Part shown: positions 7,584 through 15,772 of the stretch, piece after piece
Position numbering within the stretch: the first letter of the stretch is position 1
How the letters are laid out: every line of letters starts with the position of its first letter
Source of the DNA: Pseudaminobacter salicylatoxidans
GTDB lineage: Bacteria > Pseudomonadota > Alphaproteobacteria > Rhizobiales > Rhizobiaceae
DNA: 64,000 bases
Direction: 5' to 3'
Assembly: GCF_003148475.1 (NCBI RefSeq)
Contig: NZ_QGGG01000012.1
Span: 97,022 to 161,021 of the forward strand
The notes under the pieces: generated by a model
Databases searched by the model: none
Seen by the model: the letters and a program-made list of their open reading frames with translations, nothing else
What the model was told of the DNA's origin: nothing
Translations under genes and position numbers: made by a program

Positions 7584-9671
7584 TCAGCCCCCGTTGCTGG
7601 CGACCGGCGCCACCAGCGGCGTGATGCGCCGGATGACCACACGGCGGTTCTGGCGTTCGGGCGCGTCGGTTCCCACCTTCAGGAACTGCTCGCCATAGCC
7701 CTGCGTTGCCAGGTTCTCCGGCGGAATGTCGAAGACATTGGTGAGCGCGTCGGCAACCGATTCCGCTCGTTTGTCCGACAACGCCAGATTGGCGAGATCG
7801 GAACCCACGGCGTCGGTGTGTCCTTCGATCAGGAAGGTTTCGGCCGGGTTCCGCTCCAGAATGCGTTCGATCGCGGTCGCCACGCCTTCCAGGCGCTGAA
7901 TCTCGTTCTCGGCGATTGAGGCCGAGCCGAAATCGAAAGTGATGGTGTCGAGGTCGATGCGCCGCGTCTTGTCGCGGATGCGCGCAGAACGCTTGACCTC
8001 GTCAATGGAATAAAGGCGCTCGACCGGCTCGACCGGTGGCTGTTCGAGGAAGCGATAATACATATCCGGGTCGCGCGCACGCTCGGCCGTCAGCACATAT
8101 TCGTCCTCGGGAATGTCGAGCCGAAGCGGCGGCAGGTCGAGACCGGGATCGCGCCAGTCGCGGACGCGGTCGAGATCCTCGTCCTCCACATAGACGAGCA
8201 CATATTCGCGGCCGTCTGGCGTGATACGTGAACGGCGGATGACGTCGCCATAGCTGTTGCGAATGGTCACGACGCGGGTGCCGTCGCCACGCTCGATGGT
8301 TTCGCGGGTGCGGCCGCGCGACAGATCCTCGTAATAGACGTCCCGCGCGCCATGGCGCATACGCGGGCGGTCATCGCTCTCCACCATGATCTGCTTGCCG
8401 AGTTCGATGATGACGCGATCACCGAATTGCTTGAGCACCTCGGTGCCTTCGGGGCGCTCACGGCGGGAAATGTCGACGCGCCGTTCCTTGACGCGCTTGC
8501 CCTGCTCGGCCGTTACCGGCTCGATCTTTTCGGTGCGCACTTCCCGCTGGGCGGCCTTGTCGTCGGCAGGTGGCGGGCCGGCTTCCTCCGGCGCGGCCGG
8601 ACGGCGCTTCTCGCCCCGCTGGCCTCTCTTGCCCTGATCGGGCGTGCCTTCGGCCTGGCCTTCTGCGGGAGCAAGCTTCTGGCTGTCGGGGACAGGGGCT
8701 GCCTTCTGGCTGTCGGGTGTAGGTACGGCCTTACCTTCGCCGGTGGTTTCGGCGGGAGCCTGTTGCTCTTCACCCGTCACAGGTTTCTCGGCGGGAGTTG
8801 GGGTGGTCGCCTCACTGGGTGCGCCCGGCTGCTCTGTTTCGGGAGCCTGCTGGCCTCCCTTCCTCTTCACACGCTTTTCCGGCTTTGCCTCTGTCGGTTG
8901 CTCGGGAGTGGCCTCCTGCGGTGTTTTCTTTGTTTCCGTCGGCTTTTCGGCGGGTACGGGTGCCGTTTCCTGCTCGGTGGCTGGCGCTTCCTTACGGTTC
9001 TTCTTGCGAGGCTTTTCGGGTGCAGCTTCGGGTTGGGCCTCAGCGGGTGCAGGGGCCATTTCCTGCTCGGCTGCCGGCGTTTCCTTGCGGTTCTTCTTGC
9101 GCGGCTTCTCGGGCATGGCCTCGGGCTGGGCCTCAGCGGGCGCAGGCGCCATCTCCTGCTCGGCTGCCGGCGTTTCCTTGCGGTTCTTCTTGCGCGGCTT
9201 CTCGGGCATGGCCTCGGGCTGGGCCTCAGCGGGCGCAGGCGCCATCTCCTGCTCGGCTGCCGGCGTTTCCTTGCGGTTCTTCTTGCGCGGCTTCTCAGGC
9301 GCGGCCTCGGGCCGGGCCTCAGCGGGCACAGGCGCCATCTCCTGCCCGGCTGCCGGAGCCTCCTTGCGCTCCTTCCGGCGCGGCTTCATCGGCTGCTCTT
9401 CAGCCGGAGCCGCCTCCTGTGCCTGGGGTGCGGCTTCCGGTGCAGCCTCGGCGGGAGCCTGCTCCTTCTTGCGGTGCTTTTTCGGAAGCACCTCTTCCAA
9501 GGGCTGCTCTTCCGCCTGCGCCAGAACGATGGGCGCGGAAAGGTGCGTCGTGAAAGGTGCCTGCACCGCCTCACCAGTGACGTTGCCGGGCATCGGCGCT
9601 GCAGACAGCGGTGCGGATGCCATGAGCAGGCCGAGCGCGGTGCCCGTCAAAATCCTTGGTTGGCGCTTCAT
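7584..9671 (-). CDS. OmpA-family protein with proline/alanine/lysine-rich repeat region
   Basis: A 695-aa envelope protein. A signal peptide occupies about residues 1-30 (MKRQPRILTGTALGLLM, cleavage near ...LSAAP). Residues about 50-330 are a low-complexity Pro/Glu/Ala/Lys region with about five 31-residue repeats (EKPRKKNRKETPAAEQEM). A middle region (about 400-560) has a beta-rich YEDLSRGRT/GREYVLVYVEDED segment. The C-terminal OmpA peptidoglycan-binding domain is at about 580-690 (FDFGSA, EGHTDAVGSDLANLALSDKRA, NRRVVIR). It probably links outer envelope and peptidoglycan. The longer upstream frame is rejected: ATG 9671 has GGAGA upstream and begins a proper signal peptide. Confidence 0.9.
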   Translation of the reverse strand: MKRQPRILTGTALGLLMASAPLSAAPMPGNVTGEAVQAPFTTHLSAPIVLAQAEEQPLEEVLPKKHRKKEQAPAEAAPEAAPQAQEAAPAEEQPMKPRRKERKEAPAAGQEMAPVPAEARPEAAPEKPRKKNRKETPAAEQEMAPAPAEAQPEAMPEKPRKKNRKETPAAEQEMAPAPAEAQPEAMPEKPRKKNRKETPAAEQEMAPAPAEAQPEAAPEKPRKKNRKEAPATEQETAPVPAEKPTETKKTPQEATPEQPTEAKPEKRVKRKGGQQAPETEQPGAPSEATTPTPAEKPVTGEEQQAPAETTGEGKAVPTPDSQKAAPVPDSQKLAPAEGQAEGTPDQGKRGQRGEKRRPAAPEEAGPPPADDKAAQREVRTEKIEPVTAEQGKRVKERRVDISRRERPEGTEVLKQFGDRVIIELGKQIMVESDDRPRMRHGARDVYYEDLSRGRTRETIERGDGTRVVTIRNSYGDVIRRSRITPDGREYVLVYVEDEDLDRVRDWRDPGLDLPPLRLDIPEDEYVLTAERARDPDMYYRFLEQPPVEPVERLYSIDEVKRSARIRDKTRRIDLDTITFDFGSASIAENEIQRLEGVATAIERILERNPAETFLIEGHTDAVGSDLANLALSDKRAESVADALTNVFDIPPENLATQGYGEQFLKVGTDAPERQNRRVVIRRITPLVAPVASNGG
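8985..9385. repeat. 93-bp tandem repeats inside the OmpA-family gene
   Basis: The word GCCGGCGTTTCCTTGCGGTT recurs at 9073, 9166 and 9259, exactly 93 bp apart, with degenerate copies on both sides, about four to five units. The three central units are nearly identical in DNA, which implies recent duplication or gene conversion. Each unit encodes 31 residues, so copy-number change keeps the frame. Confidence 0.9.
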
Positions 9672-9860
9672 CAGTGAATTCTCCATTGGATGCATAAGTC
9701 CCGTCCTGAAAGGAACATAGGACACGAAAATTTGTTCCCCGAAGGCCGCAAAGGGGGCATGAGTGGGGCGATTGCCGGGCAAACCGGAAGTGTGGGCAAA
9801 ACCTGCCACAAAGTGCCGGTTTCGCTTGATTTTGGCGTGTTCGCGGGCCACATGCAGGCC

Positions 9861-10307
9861 ATGAACGAACCCTTCTGGAAAACCACCGAATTGGAGGCGA
9901 TGACGCCCGAGCAGTGGGAATCCCTGTGCGACGGTTGCGGCAAATGCTGCATGTCGAAGCTCGAGGACGAGGACACCGGCGACATCTACTGGACGAGCGT
10001 GGGCTGCCGCCTTTTCGACGCGGGAACCTGTCGCTGCGCCGACTATCACAACCGTCTCGCGCGCGTGCCCGACTGTGTCGGCCTCACGCCACAAAATGTG
10101 CGCACCATCTCCTGGCTGCCGCAGACCTGTGCCTATCGCCTGGTTGCGGAGGGACGCGATCTCTACTGGTGGCATCCGCTGATTTCAGGGAATCCCGAGA
10201 CGGTCCATACAGCCGGCATGTCCATGCGCGGCCGTGTCACGGCGCTGGAAAGCGAACTGGCCGAGCCTGAGGATTTCTTCGAGCACATGCTCGCCGAGGA
10301 GCCCTGA
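9861..10307 (+). CDS. YcgN/UPF0260-family cysteine-cluster protein
   Basis: A 148-aa protein with the YkgJ/YcgN cysteine pattern: CDGCGKCC at about residues 22-29, CRLFD and CRCADY at about 50-60, then PDC and [19 protein letters not shown]. The cysteines probably bind a metal or iron-sulfur centre; the role is unknown. An in-frame ATG at 9852 is an alternative start; 9861 (MNEPFWK) matches the usual family start. It is divergent from the OmpA gene with about 190 bp between them. Confidence 0.88.
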   Translation: MNEPFWKTTELEAMTPEQWESLCDGCGKCCMSKLEDEDTGDIYWTSVGCRLFDAGTCRCADYHNRLARVPDCVGLTPQNVRTISWLPQTCAYRLVAEGRDLYWWHPLISGNPETVHTAGMSMRGRVTALESELAEPEDFFEHMLAEEP

Positions 10308-10491
10308 AGGCGACCTCGGAAATCGCGTGCAAACCTCTCTGAACACGTATTATTGCGGATAGTTTTCAATGATTTACTGCATGAACCGCAGATGAACGGC
10401 GGATTCTGGAAACATTCAGCAGAGGTCCGGCATTGTCTCCACATTGCTTCGGCAAGAACCGCCGAACGGTTCAGCCAAAGAGGAGACACCG

Positions 10492-10860
10492 ATGCTGAAT
10501 ATGCTCAAGACCGCCGCGCTTTCCGCCTTCATCGGGCTCGGCGCCATGGCTGCCCTTCCGGCCAGCGCGCAGGCCGATGGCATTTACCTCAATCTGGGCA
10601 GTGGCGGCGCAGGTGGCGGCTTCTATGTCCGCGATAACGATCATCGGTGGCATCGCCCCGACCGCTGGGATCGTCGTGACCGCTGGGACCGCCGCGTCTG
10701 CACGCCTGAACGTGCGCTCAACAAGGCCGACCGCATGGGCCTGCACCGTGCCCGCGTCGTTGATGTCAGCCGGCGCACCATCACCGTGGTGGGCCGCAAG
10801 TTCGGCGACCGCAGGGTCATAACCTTCGGCCGCGCCTCGCACTGCCCGATCCTGCGCTGA
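10492..10860 (+). CDS. small secreted basic protein
   Basis: A 122-aa exported protein. A signal peptide ends near ...LPASAQA (about residue 27). The mature part has a glycine-rich stretch, then an Arg/Trp/Asp repeat (RPDRWDRRDRWDRR), then a compact domain with two cysteines (RVCTPERALNKA ... ASHCPILR) resembling antifreeze- or RcnB-neighbour-type rhizobial periplasmic proteins. ATG 10492 has AGGAG upstream. A terminator follows. Function unknown. Confidence 0.8.
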   Translation: MLNMLKTAALSAFIGLGAMAALPASAQADGIYLNLGSGGAGGGFYVRDNDHRWHRPDRWDRRDRWDRRVCTPERALNKADRMGLHRARVVDVSRRTITVVGRKFGDRRVITFGRASHCPILR

Positions 10861-10886
10861 CGGCAGGCCGGAACCCGGCGATCAAT

Positions 10887-10921
10887 AAAAAGCCCCGGAG
10901 GAGTAATCCCTCGGGGCTTTT
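10887..10921 (+). terminator. intrinsic terminator
   Basis: AAAAAGCCCCG pairs with CGGGGCTTTT around a partly paired interior. The A-rich left side and T-rich right side allow bidirectional use; it lies between the convergent genes ending at 10860 and 10978. Confidence 0.88.
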
Positions 10922-10977
10922 CCATGTCCATCGCGAGAAATGCAGGCGCCGCTCGATCCGCCGCCCGCATATGCTGC

Positions 10978-11697
10978 TTACTTGATCTCGAAAGTGACGT
11001 TGACCTGGACGTTGTAGGAGTTCTCGCCGGCCTGGATCGGAACCGCCCTGGCGCTGTCGAAGGCGACGCTCTTGGCCATCGGCATCGGGCGCGGCTGGAA
11101 GGACTGGTCCGCGATCTCCAACACGCGACCGAGCTTCACGCCGGCTGCCTCGCTCAGCACCTTGGCTTTGGCGATCGCATCCTCAACCGCGAGCTTGCGA
11201 GCTTCGGTCAGCACCGCCGAAGGATCGTCATTGGTGAAGTTGATGCCGCCGCCCTGGTTGACGCCGAGTGAAACAGACTTGTCGAGAATGTCGCCGGCCT
11301 TGGCCAGATCGCGCACACGCACCGAAAGCGTGTTGGTGACCTGGTAGGCGACCAACTCCGCCTCCTGGCTGCCATCGGGTCTGTTGTTGAAATTGTAGCG
11401 CGGGGTGATCTGAATGCCTGAAGTCTGCAGGTCGCGGTCCTCGATGCCGGCGGCCTTCATGGCCGCGATCACGGCGGCCATGGCGTCGTTGTTGGCGTCC
11501 AGGGCCTCGCGTGCGGTCTTGGCCTCGCGCATCACGCTGAGCGAGAGCAGAGCGAGATCGGGCGCGACGGTTTTTTCGCCTTCGCCGGTGACGATGATGC
11601 GCGCCGGTGGCTGATTCTGTGCGGCCTGAGCGTGCGCGGCAGCGGCGGGAAGGGCAATCGCAGCAGCGAGCGCGAGCGGCAGGTAATGTTTCGTCAT
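10978..11697 (-). CDS. SIMPL (DUF541) domain periplasmic protein
   Basis: A 239-aa exported protein. The signal peptide covers about residues 1-26 (ends AAAHAQA). The SIMPL domain follows: RIIVTGEGEK at the start, SGIQITPRYNF in the middle, VRDLAKAGDILD, and the C-terminal VQVNVTFEIK strand. Family members such as BP26 form periplasmic ring assemblies and are linked to oxidative stress in a few species; the exact role here is unknown. ATG 11697 has GGAG upstream. Confidence 0.92.
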   Translation of the reverse strand: MTKHYLPLALAAAIALPAAAAHAQAAQNQPPARIIVTGEGEKTVAPDLALLSLSVMREAKTAREALDANNDAMAAVIAAMKAAGIEDRDLQTSGIQITPRYNFNNRPDGSQEAELVAYQVTNTLSVRVRDLAKAGDILDKSVSLGVNQGGGINFTNDDPSAVLTEARKLAVEDAIAKAKVLSEAAGVKLGRVLEIADQSFQPRPMPMAKSVAFDSARAVPIQAGENSYNVQVNVTFEIK

Positions 11698-11831
11698 GCA
11701 AATCTCCAATATCGTCGTCCCTATGCAAGCGGCACTATGGTGCGATTATGGGTTGAATGCGGCAAGTGCAAAACTGTTTGCGCGTAAAGCCTTGTGCGCT
11801 GCGCAAAAAGACACTATCCAGCCGGTGTGTG

Positions 11832-11907
11832 GGGCCTGTAGCTCAATGGTTAGAGCCGGCGGCTCATAACCGCTTGGTTGGGGGTTCGAGTCCCTCCGGG
11901 CCCACCA
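11832..11907 (+). tRNA. tRNA with CAT anticodon (tRNA-Ile2 or elongator tRNA-Met)
   Basis: A complete cloverleaf can be drawn: acceptor GGGCCTG/CGGGCCC, D stem GCTC/GAGC, anticodon stem GGCGG/CCGCT with loop CTCATAA (anticodon CAT), T arm with TTCGAGT, and an encoded CCA end. The D- and anticodon-arm sequence resembles the isoleucine tRNA whose C34 becomes lysidine more than elongator methionine tRNA, but the two cannot be separated with certainty. It is the attachment site of the following prophage. Confidence 0.95.
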
Positions 11908-11971
11908 AAATTCCTTTAAAATCAATTACTTATTTTGTGGTTAGCCATGAGGTTCGCCAAAGGGTTAGCCA
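11880..11971. other. prophage left attachment region (attL)
   Basis: The integrase reading frame ends only 58 bp beyond the tRNA 3' end, the standard layout for tRNA-targeted integrases. The core should be the T-arm/acceptor end of the tRNA (within 11880-11907). A direct repeat GGTTAGCCA at 11939-11947 and 11963-11971 may be an integrase arm-type site. No second copy of the tRNA end is seen in the window, so the exact core cannot be defined. Confidence 0.6.
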
Positions 11972-13077
11972 CGGCGGCGATTCACCAGTTTTGTGACCTT
12001 GTCCATACCTTCGGTGGCGAGCAGCACCTGCTCTGCCTCGCGCGAATAGAGTTCGGCGTGTTCGATATCATCGTGGCCGAGAATTTTCATGAGCTGGCGG
12101 GTTGATGCGCCGCCCTCTGCCAGCATCTTTCCAAGCGTCTTGCGAAGGCCGTGAAGCGTGTATCCCTTGTCGATCTTTGCCGCCTTCGTCCAATCGGCCA
12201 TCCTTCCGGTGATCGACTTTGCCGAGAATGGTTCGCCGTATTGCGTCACCAGCACCGTCTCGCCCTTGCGCAGCGTGGCCGCTAGAACCTCTTCGAGCAT
12301 AGGAGTGATGGGCACGAAGACTGCTGCCCCACCCTTTTCCTGTACGACTAAGAAGCCTTCAACCTTTCGGCTCGTCTCGCCTTGCTGGATCTGCCGCGTG
12401 CAGCGCTGATCCCATCGGAGCGTCACGACATCGCTGCGGCGATTCCCGAGCCATAAGGCAAGCGCATAGGTGAGGCGAGGCGTGGTGCCGATTGGCCATC
12501 GCTTTTCGAAAGCCTCCATGGCTTCCGGTGTCCAAGCCTTCCAGCCGATATATTCTGGCCGCCATTTCAGCTTGTAGGATGGATCAACCTCTATCCATTC
12601 CTCATCGAGCGCGGCATAAATCATCTTCCGGATCGCAACGAGAAGGTGTTTGGCCTTGTGGGGCGTGTCGGAATGGTCCGCGATGATGTCCTTGAGATGC
12701 CGGCGGCGCATGTCCTTCACCGGCACGTCGCGCCATAGAAACGGATCGTCAGGCACGATGCGCGACAGCAAGAATTCCTCGGCTAGCTTCGAATTCTTGG
12801 TCTTGGTCGCGATGCTGTAGGCCTTCCACTCGGCAGACTGCATAACCCGATTCCATGCCGCGCCAAAGGTTTCCGGCAGCGACGCGCCCGGCATCGCCAC
12901 AACGGCGGCTTTCTTCGGCGGTTCACGGCCTTCAATCGCCGCTCGATATGCTGCCTCAAAGTCTGGCTCGCCGGGAGAACCGGGAAGGCTTCTCGTTCTC
13001 CCATTGCGACGAAATCGCCAACGAGTTTTGTCGTGGCGGTCCTGATATGACGAGGCATATGGGTAATCATCGCTCAT
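11965..13077 (-). CDS. int: tyrosine-type phage integrase
   Basis: A 370-aa site-specific recombinase. The N-terminal arm/core-binding part covers about residues 1-180. The catalytic domain has Arg in GNRRSDVV (about 213-214), Lys in VVQEKGG (about 248), HGLR (His309, Arg312), His335 in LGHDDIEH and the nucleophile Tyr344 in AELYSRE. All residues of the R-K-H-R-H-Y set are present, so it should be active. It catalyses integration at the adjacent tRNA and, with the upstream excisionase, excision. The preceding gene ends nine bases upstream, so they are probably one transcript. Confidence 0.95.
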   Translation of the reverse strand: MSDDYPYASSYQDRHDKTRWRFRRNGRTRSLPGSPGEPDFEAAYRAAIEGREPPKKAAVVAMPGASLPETFGAAWNRVMQSAEWKAYSIATKTKNSKLAEEFLLSRIVPDDPFLWRDVPVKDMRRRHLKDIIADHSDTPHKAKHLLVAIRKMIYAALDEEWIEVDPSYKLKWRPEYIGWKAWTPEAMEAFEKRWPIGTTPRLTYALALWLGNRRSDVVTLRWDQRCTRQIQQGETSRKVEGFLVVQEKGGAAVFVPITPMLEEVLAATLRKGETVLVTQYGEPFSAKSITGRMADWTKAAKIDKGYTLHGLRKTLGKMLAEGGASTRQLMKILGHDDIEHAELYSREAEQVLLATEGMDKVTKLVNRRRG

Positions 13078-13086
13078 GCAGGCAAG

Positions 13087-13335
13087 TTATGCTGCGCGAT
13101 TTCGGCGTGACAAGAGCCGGTCGAGCACATTTCCACCGTCATCAGGTAGATCAGTGAATGCCGCATCGAGAGCGATCCGGTCCCAAACCGTCCGTCCGTC
13201 CACCCGTTTCGGTTTCGGCATTCGACCATCCTTGACCATTTCGTCAAACTTGGTCGATCCCACGCCAATGTATCGGGCGGCTTCTTCCCGGCAAAGTCCG
13301 CGGGGCGCATATGCGATGTTGTCCGCCCTACTCAT
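13087..13335 (-). CDS. excisionase/AlpA-like DNA-binding protein
   Basis: An 82-aa protein with a MerR-type winged helix as in AlpA/Xis: GLCREEAARYIGVGSTKFDEMVKDGRMPKPKRVDGRTVW, where the first helices and the PKP-R wing are typical. It most likely bends DNA for excision and may regulate the integrase, which starts ten bases downstream. ATG 13335 is chosen because GGGAGAG precedes it. Confidence 0.85.
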   Translation of the reverse strand: MSRADNIAYAPRGLCREEAARYIGVGSTKFDEMVKDGRMPKPKRVDGRTVWDRIALDAAFTDLPDDGGNVLDRLLSRRNRAA

Positions 13336-13378
13336 TCTGCTCTCCCGGAACTTCCTCGACCCATCCGCATTGACGGCG

Positions 13379-13618
13379 ATGCAAGAACGCTTCGAGCCTG
13401 TCACGATAATGCTGACCGTTGGCCAGATGCGCAACGTCACCTCCGTTATCGAGGTCGGCGAGGCGCTGCTTGACGCCAGATGGCCGGATAAGAAAAGCCA
13501 GGTCTACAAGGATGCGGTTTCGGCCTGCGTGGCGTGGAGCGAAGATCTTGCGACGCTTGAGCAGGTCCGTGAAGCCTTTCGGGATGCTGCCGCCTTGGCC
13601 GATGTGCTGATCAGGTAG
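13379..13618 (+). CDS. DUF982 protein (opposite to neighbours)
   Basis: A 79-aa protein matching the rhizobial DUF982 pattern: a beta start (PVTIMLTVGQMRNVTSV), a helix, the WPDKKSQVYKDAVSAC core and a C-terminal ALADVLI helix. Function is unknown. It runs rightwards inside a leftward operon, convergent with and overlapping by eight bases the gene ending at 13611, and divergent from the excisionase, so it needs its own promoter. ATG 13379 lacks a clear ribosome site; the start may be slightly different. A second DUF982 gene lies at 33230-33475. Confidence 0.7.
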   Translation: MQERFEPVTIMLTVGQMRNVTSVIEVGEALLDARWPDKKSQVYKDAVSACVAWSEDLATLEQVREAFRDAAALADVLIR

Positions 13619-13820
13619 CATCGTCGGCCTCCAAGGTTGCGCGGCCGGCATTCCAACGGCAAGCAAGCTCGATTGCGATAAGTTCGTCTTCGCCGCTATT
13701 GCCAAAGGAAACGGATCGCCCGCCAATTGTCAGTATGATCTGGCCACCATACGAATATCCGTCGCCATAGAACCATGGCAAGCGGCTCACAATTGCCTCT
13801 GACTCCGTCAGCTTAGTCAT
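13611..13820 (-). CDS. hypothetical phage early protein
   Basis: 69 aa with a beta-rich centre (GGQIILTIGGRSVSFGNSGEDEL). It begins inside the end of the upstream gene (8-bp overlap), showing translational coupling. I recognise no family. It is the last gene of the tightly packed leftward series before the excisionase. Confidence 0.65.
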   Translation of the reverse strand: MTKLTESEAIVSRLPWFYGDGYSYGGQIILTIGGRSVSFGNSGEDELIAIELACRWNAGRATLEADDAT

Positions 13821-14163
13821 CGCGCGCTCCTTCTGCTTCGAGTGAGCGGAGAAGGGCGAGGAGGAGGGCGATTGCTGGCGTTGCGCCTATCGCCTCCACC
13901 ACATAGTCAGTGTCTGGCTGATACAACTGCATGTATCCGTCTTCGGCGCGGCCCCAGCCCCACCCCGGCCTCACCCGCCCCACCAGCGCAACGGCTGCGT
14001 CGAGGGAGGCGGTGTAGGCCGGGACATCCCATTCGTCGCGGATGCTGATTTCCAGATTGCGCAGCACTTCGTTCGGCCAACAAACCAAGTGGTCGATGAT
14101 GCGGTCAACCTCCCGATCCGGCGCTGTCAGTTTCTCCAGTCTCGCAATAAGGTCAGCGGTCAT
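13813..14163 (-). CDS. hypothetical phage early protein
   Basis: 116 aa. The start MTADLIARLEKLTAPDREVDR is the common opening of small alphaproteobacterial phage proteins that sit in early operons, and the end ALLLALLRSLEAE is a helix also common in them. The middle has several tryptophans and tyrosines (WGWGRAEDGYMQLY). ATG 14163 has GGAG upstream. Function unknown. Confidence 0.7.
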   Translation of the reverse strand: MTADLIARLEKLTAPDREVDRIIDHLVCWPNEVLRNLEISIRDEWDVPAYTASLDAAVALVGRVRPGWGWGRAEDGYMQLYQPDTDYVVEAIGATPAIALLLALLRSLEAEGARDD

Positions 14164-14371
14164 GGTTGGCTCCTTCGAGGTAGTGAAGTTCCCAAGTCGG
14201 ATGAAATGGCAGCGGGTGCGTGTATTCCATGCCGTCCAAGCGGATGTAGAGCCGACCATCGCGGGCGCTCATGATGGTGCCGTACTCAGGCGTCTTGCCG
14301 CCTGAGTAGATGACGCGACCGCCGCGCTTGGCTGGCACGCCATATCTTTTGCGAACCCAATCCATCGACAT
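14153..14371 (-). CDS. hypothetical small beta-rich protein
   Basis: 72 aa. The middle (GKTPEYGTIMSARDGRLYIRLDG) reads as a small beta-barrel or Tudor/SH3-like fold, ending HPTWELHYLEG. The start ATG overlaps the stop of the upstream gene; GTG 14374 is an alternative. Similar short proteins occur in many rhizobial prophages without assigned function. Confidence 0.65.
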   Translation of the reverse strand: MSMDWVRKRYGVPAKRGGRVIYSGGKTPEYGTIMSARDGRLYIRLDGMEYTHPLPFHPTWELHYLEGANHDR

Positions 14372-14760
14372 CACGCGCCTCCCGGACGGGCAGAGAGCAA
14401 ATCGTCAGGGGCAAAGCCGTCTGTCTGGCCGTATCCCTTTTCGATATCATCCTTGCTGGCGATCATGATGTTCCAGCCGCGGCGCGCAACCATACGGTGC
14501 TCCCACGTAATCCCGGTCACGTAGAAAACAGCTTCTGGATCGTCCTCTGGGTACGGACTGGTCAAGCGCACCGGCTGCCCGACGCTGAACGGACATTCAT
14601 GCGTTGGAACAGGGCTCGCCTCCACCTCTCCAGTGGGAACGATGCTGAAGCCGGCGGCTGCGAGGGAGGTGATTACGGCGTCGGCAAAGATATTCTCAGT
14701 TACGGTCGGTTCCTGGTCTCGCGGTGCAAGCGCGCGCGCTATCGCGTCTCTGGCTGTCAT
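14371..14760 (-). CDS. hypothetical phage early protein
   Basis: 129 aa. The N-terminal MTARDAIARALAPRD helix and AVITSLAAAGFSIVPTGE segment are followed by a beta-rich part (CPFSVGQPVRLTSPYPEDDP, FYVTGITWEHR). It overlaps its upstream neighbour by four bases. No known family. Confidence 0.65.
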   Translation of the reverse strand: MTARDAIARALAPRDQEPTVTENIFADAVITSLAAAGFSIVPTGEVEASPVPTHECPFSVGQPVRLTSPYPEDDPEAVFYVTGITWEHRMVARRGWNIMIASKDDIEKGYGQTDGFAPDDLLSARPGGA

Positions 14761-15080
14761 GGCTGCTCCTTCGCGACGAGGGCGGCGCGAAGGCCGTCAA
14801 AGTCTACGTCTTCGATTAGATCGACAACAGCGTCGTACCCGCTCGCTTCAATCATGTCCGTGAGCGCGTCGAATGCGTCGTCGTCGTCGGTGAACCCTCC
14901 ATGCTTCGCAATTTCCCACGCTCGTGCGAAATTCGTGGTGTCGTCATCGATGCCAAGAGTTTTGATCAACTCACGCGCGCAGGAGCCGTAAGCTGCGGCC
15001 TCCGATGAACTGCCGCCCGACGAACCCCACTCCCATCGAGCGGCCAGCGCGGCCGCTGCTAAGCGTTCACGCTTGTTCAT
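14757..15080 (-). CDS. hypothetical acidic phage protein
   Basis: 107 aa, acidic in the C-terminal half (FTDDDDAFDALTDMIEASGYD), serine- and glycine-rich near residue 20. It directly follows the upstream gene, whose stop ends at 15081, and overlaps the next gene. Possibly a soluble helical protein; function unknown. Confidence 0.65.
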   Translation of the reverse strand: MNKRERLAAAALAARWEWGSSGGSSSEAAAYGSCARELIKTLGIDDDTTNFARAWEIAKHGGFTDDDDAFDALTDMIEASGYDAVVDLIEDVDFDGLRAALVAKEQP

Positions 15081-15368
15081 CTACTCGCCCTCCTGCCCCT
15101 TGAACGCTCCCCAGCCAGTAACATCGACCCAATCGACCTTTCGACCATCTGTCGCGGCTATCGGTACGCGATCATCAATCGGCTCGACATTTCCGTTGAA
15201 TTCGCCATCTTCTGTCACAAGAAACTGCGGTGCGGACTCCTTGCGGGCCTCCCATGCAGCAATCAGTTCATCAAGCGCCTGCCTTGATACACCGACTTCG
15301 CAGCCGTCCATGTCAAGCTGACGCTGGTTGTTCTTGAGGGCTTCCAGCGCCTTCGGGTCGAGGGTCAT
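15081..15368 (-). CDS. hypothetical phage early protein
   Basis: 95 aa. The start ALEALKNNQRQLDMDGCEVGVSRQALDELI looks helical and is typical of small phage proteins. Its start overlaps the stop of the HNH endonuclease gene by four bases. No function assigned. Confidence 0.65.
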   Translation of the reverse strand: MTLDPKALEALKNNQRQLDMDGCEVGVSRQALDELIAAWEARKESAPQFLVTEDGEFNGNVEPIDDRVPIAATDGRKVDWVDVTGWGAFKGQEGE

Positions 15369-15772
15369 TGTGCTATCTCCTTGAACATGGCGCGGGGTTC
15401 GAGAGCCTTGAAGGCGCTCTTGTCGATGGCGGTCTGTTTCGGAAGGGCTTTCGGCGGCGATGGGATGCGGCCCTTGGGGCGGATCGCGCCCGTGTGCTTG
15501 CCGCGCACCTTGGCAACCTTGGCCTTTTCGGCCACATCAGCGGCCGTCTTTTCGGCATGACAGGCGACATGAACCGGCTTGAGGTTCTTTTCCCGATTTT
15601 CGCCGCCGTTGATGAGCGCGGTGACGTGATCCAGCGCCCATTTTTTGCCGATGATGGGCTGGCGGCAGATATGGCACTTGCCGTCCTCACGGTCGAAGAC
15701 GCGTTGCCGGACACGGGGCGGTGCGCGCTGGTCGTCGTTGTCGCCGATCCATTCTTTGCGGGTGCGGGCCAT
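15365..15772 (-). CDS. HNH endonuclease
   Basis: 135 aa. The HNH/His-Me finger core occupies about residues 30-80: CHICRQPI, then WALDHVTALINGGENREKNLKPVHVACH, with zinc-type CxxC at the start and a terminal His. The C-terminal tail is basic and proline-rich. Such proteins are common in phage early operons as free-standing nucleases. The gene begins one base before the end of the frameshifted upstream gene. Confidence 0.88.
   Translation of the reverse strand: MARTRKEWIGDNDDQRAPPRVRQRVFDREDGKCHICRQPIIGKKWALDHVTALINGGENREKNLKPVHVACHAEKTAADVAEKAKVAKVRGKHTGAIRPKGRIPSPPKALPKQTAIDKSAFKALEPRAMFKEIAQ

Noticed and set aside
8985..9385. Possible CRISPR-like array
   Set aside because: Units are contiguous 93-bp coding repeats without unique spacers. 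No CRISPR array or cas genes are seen in the window.
8352..9677. 441- and 358-codon plus-strand frames over the OmpA gene
   Set aside because: They mirror the 93-bp tandem repeat; the repeated Leu/Gly/Arg or Ala/Ser/Gly text is an artefact of the repeat read in other frames.
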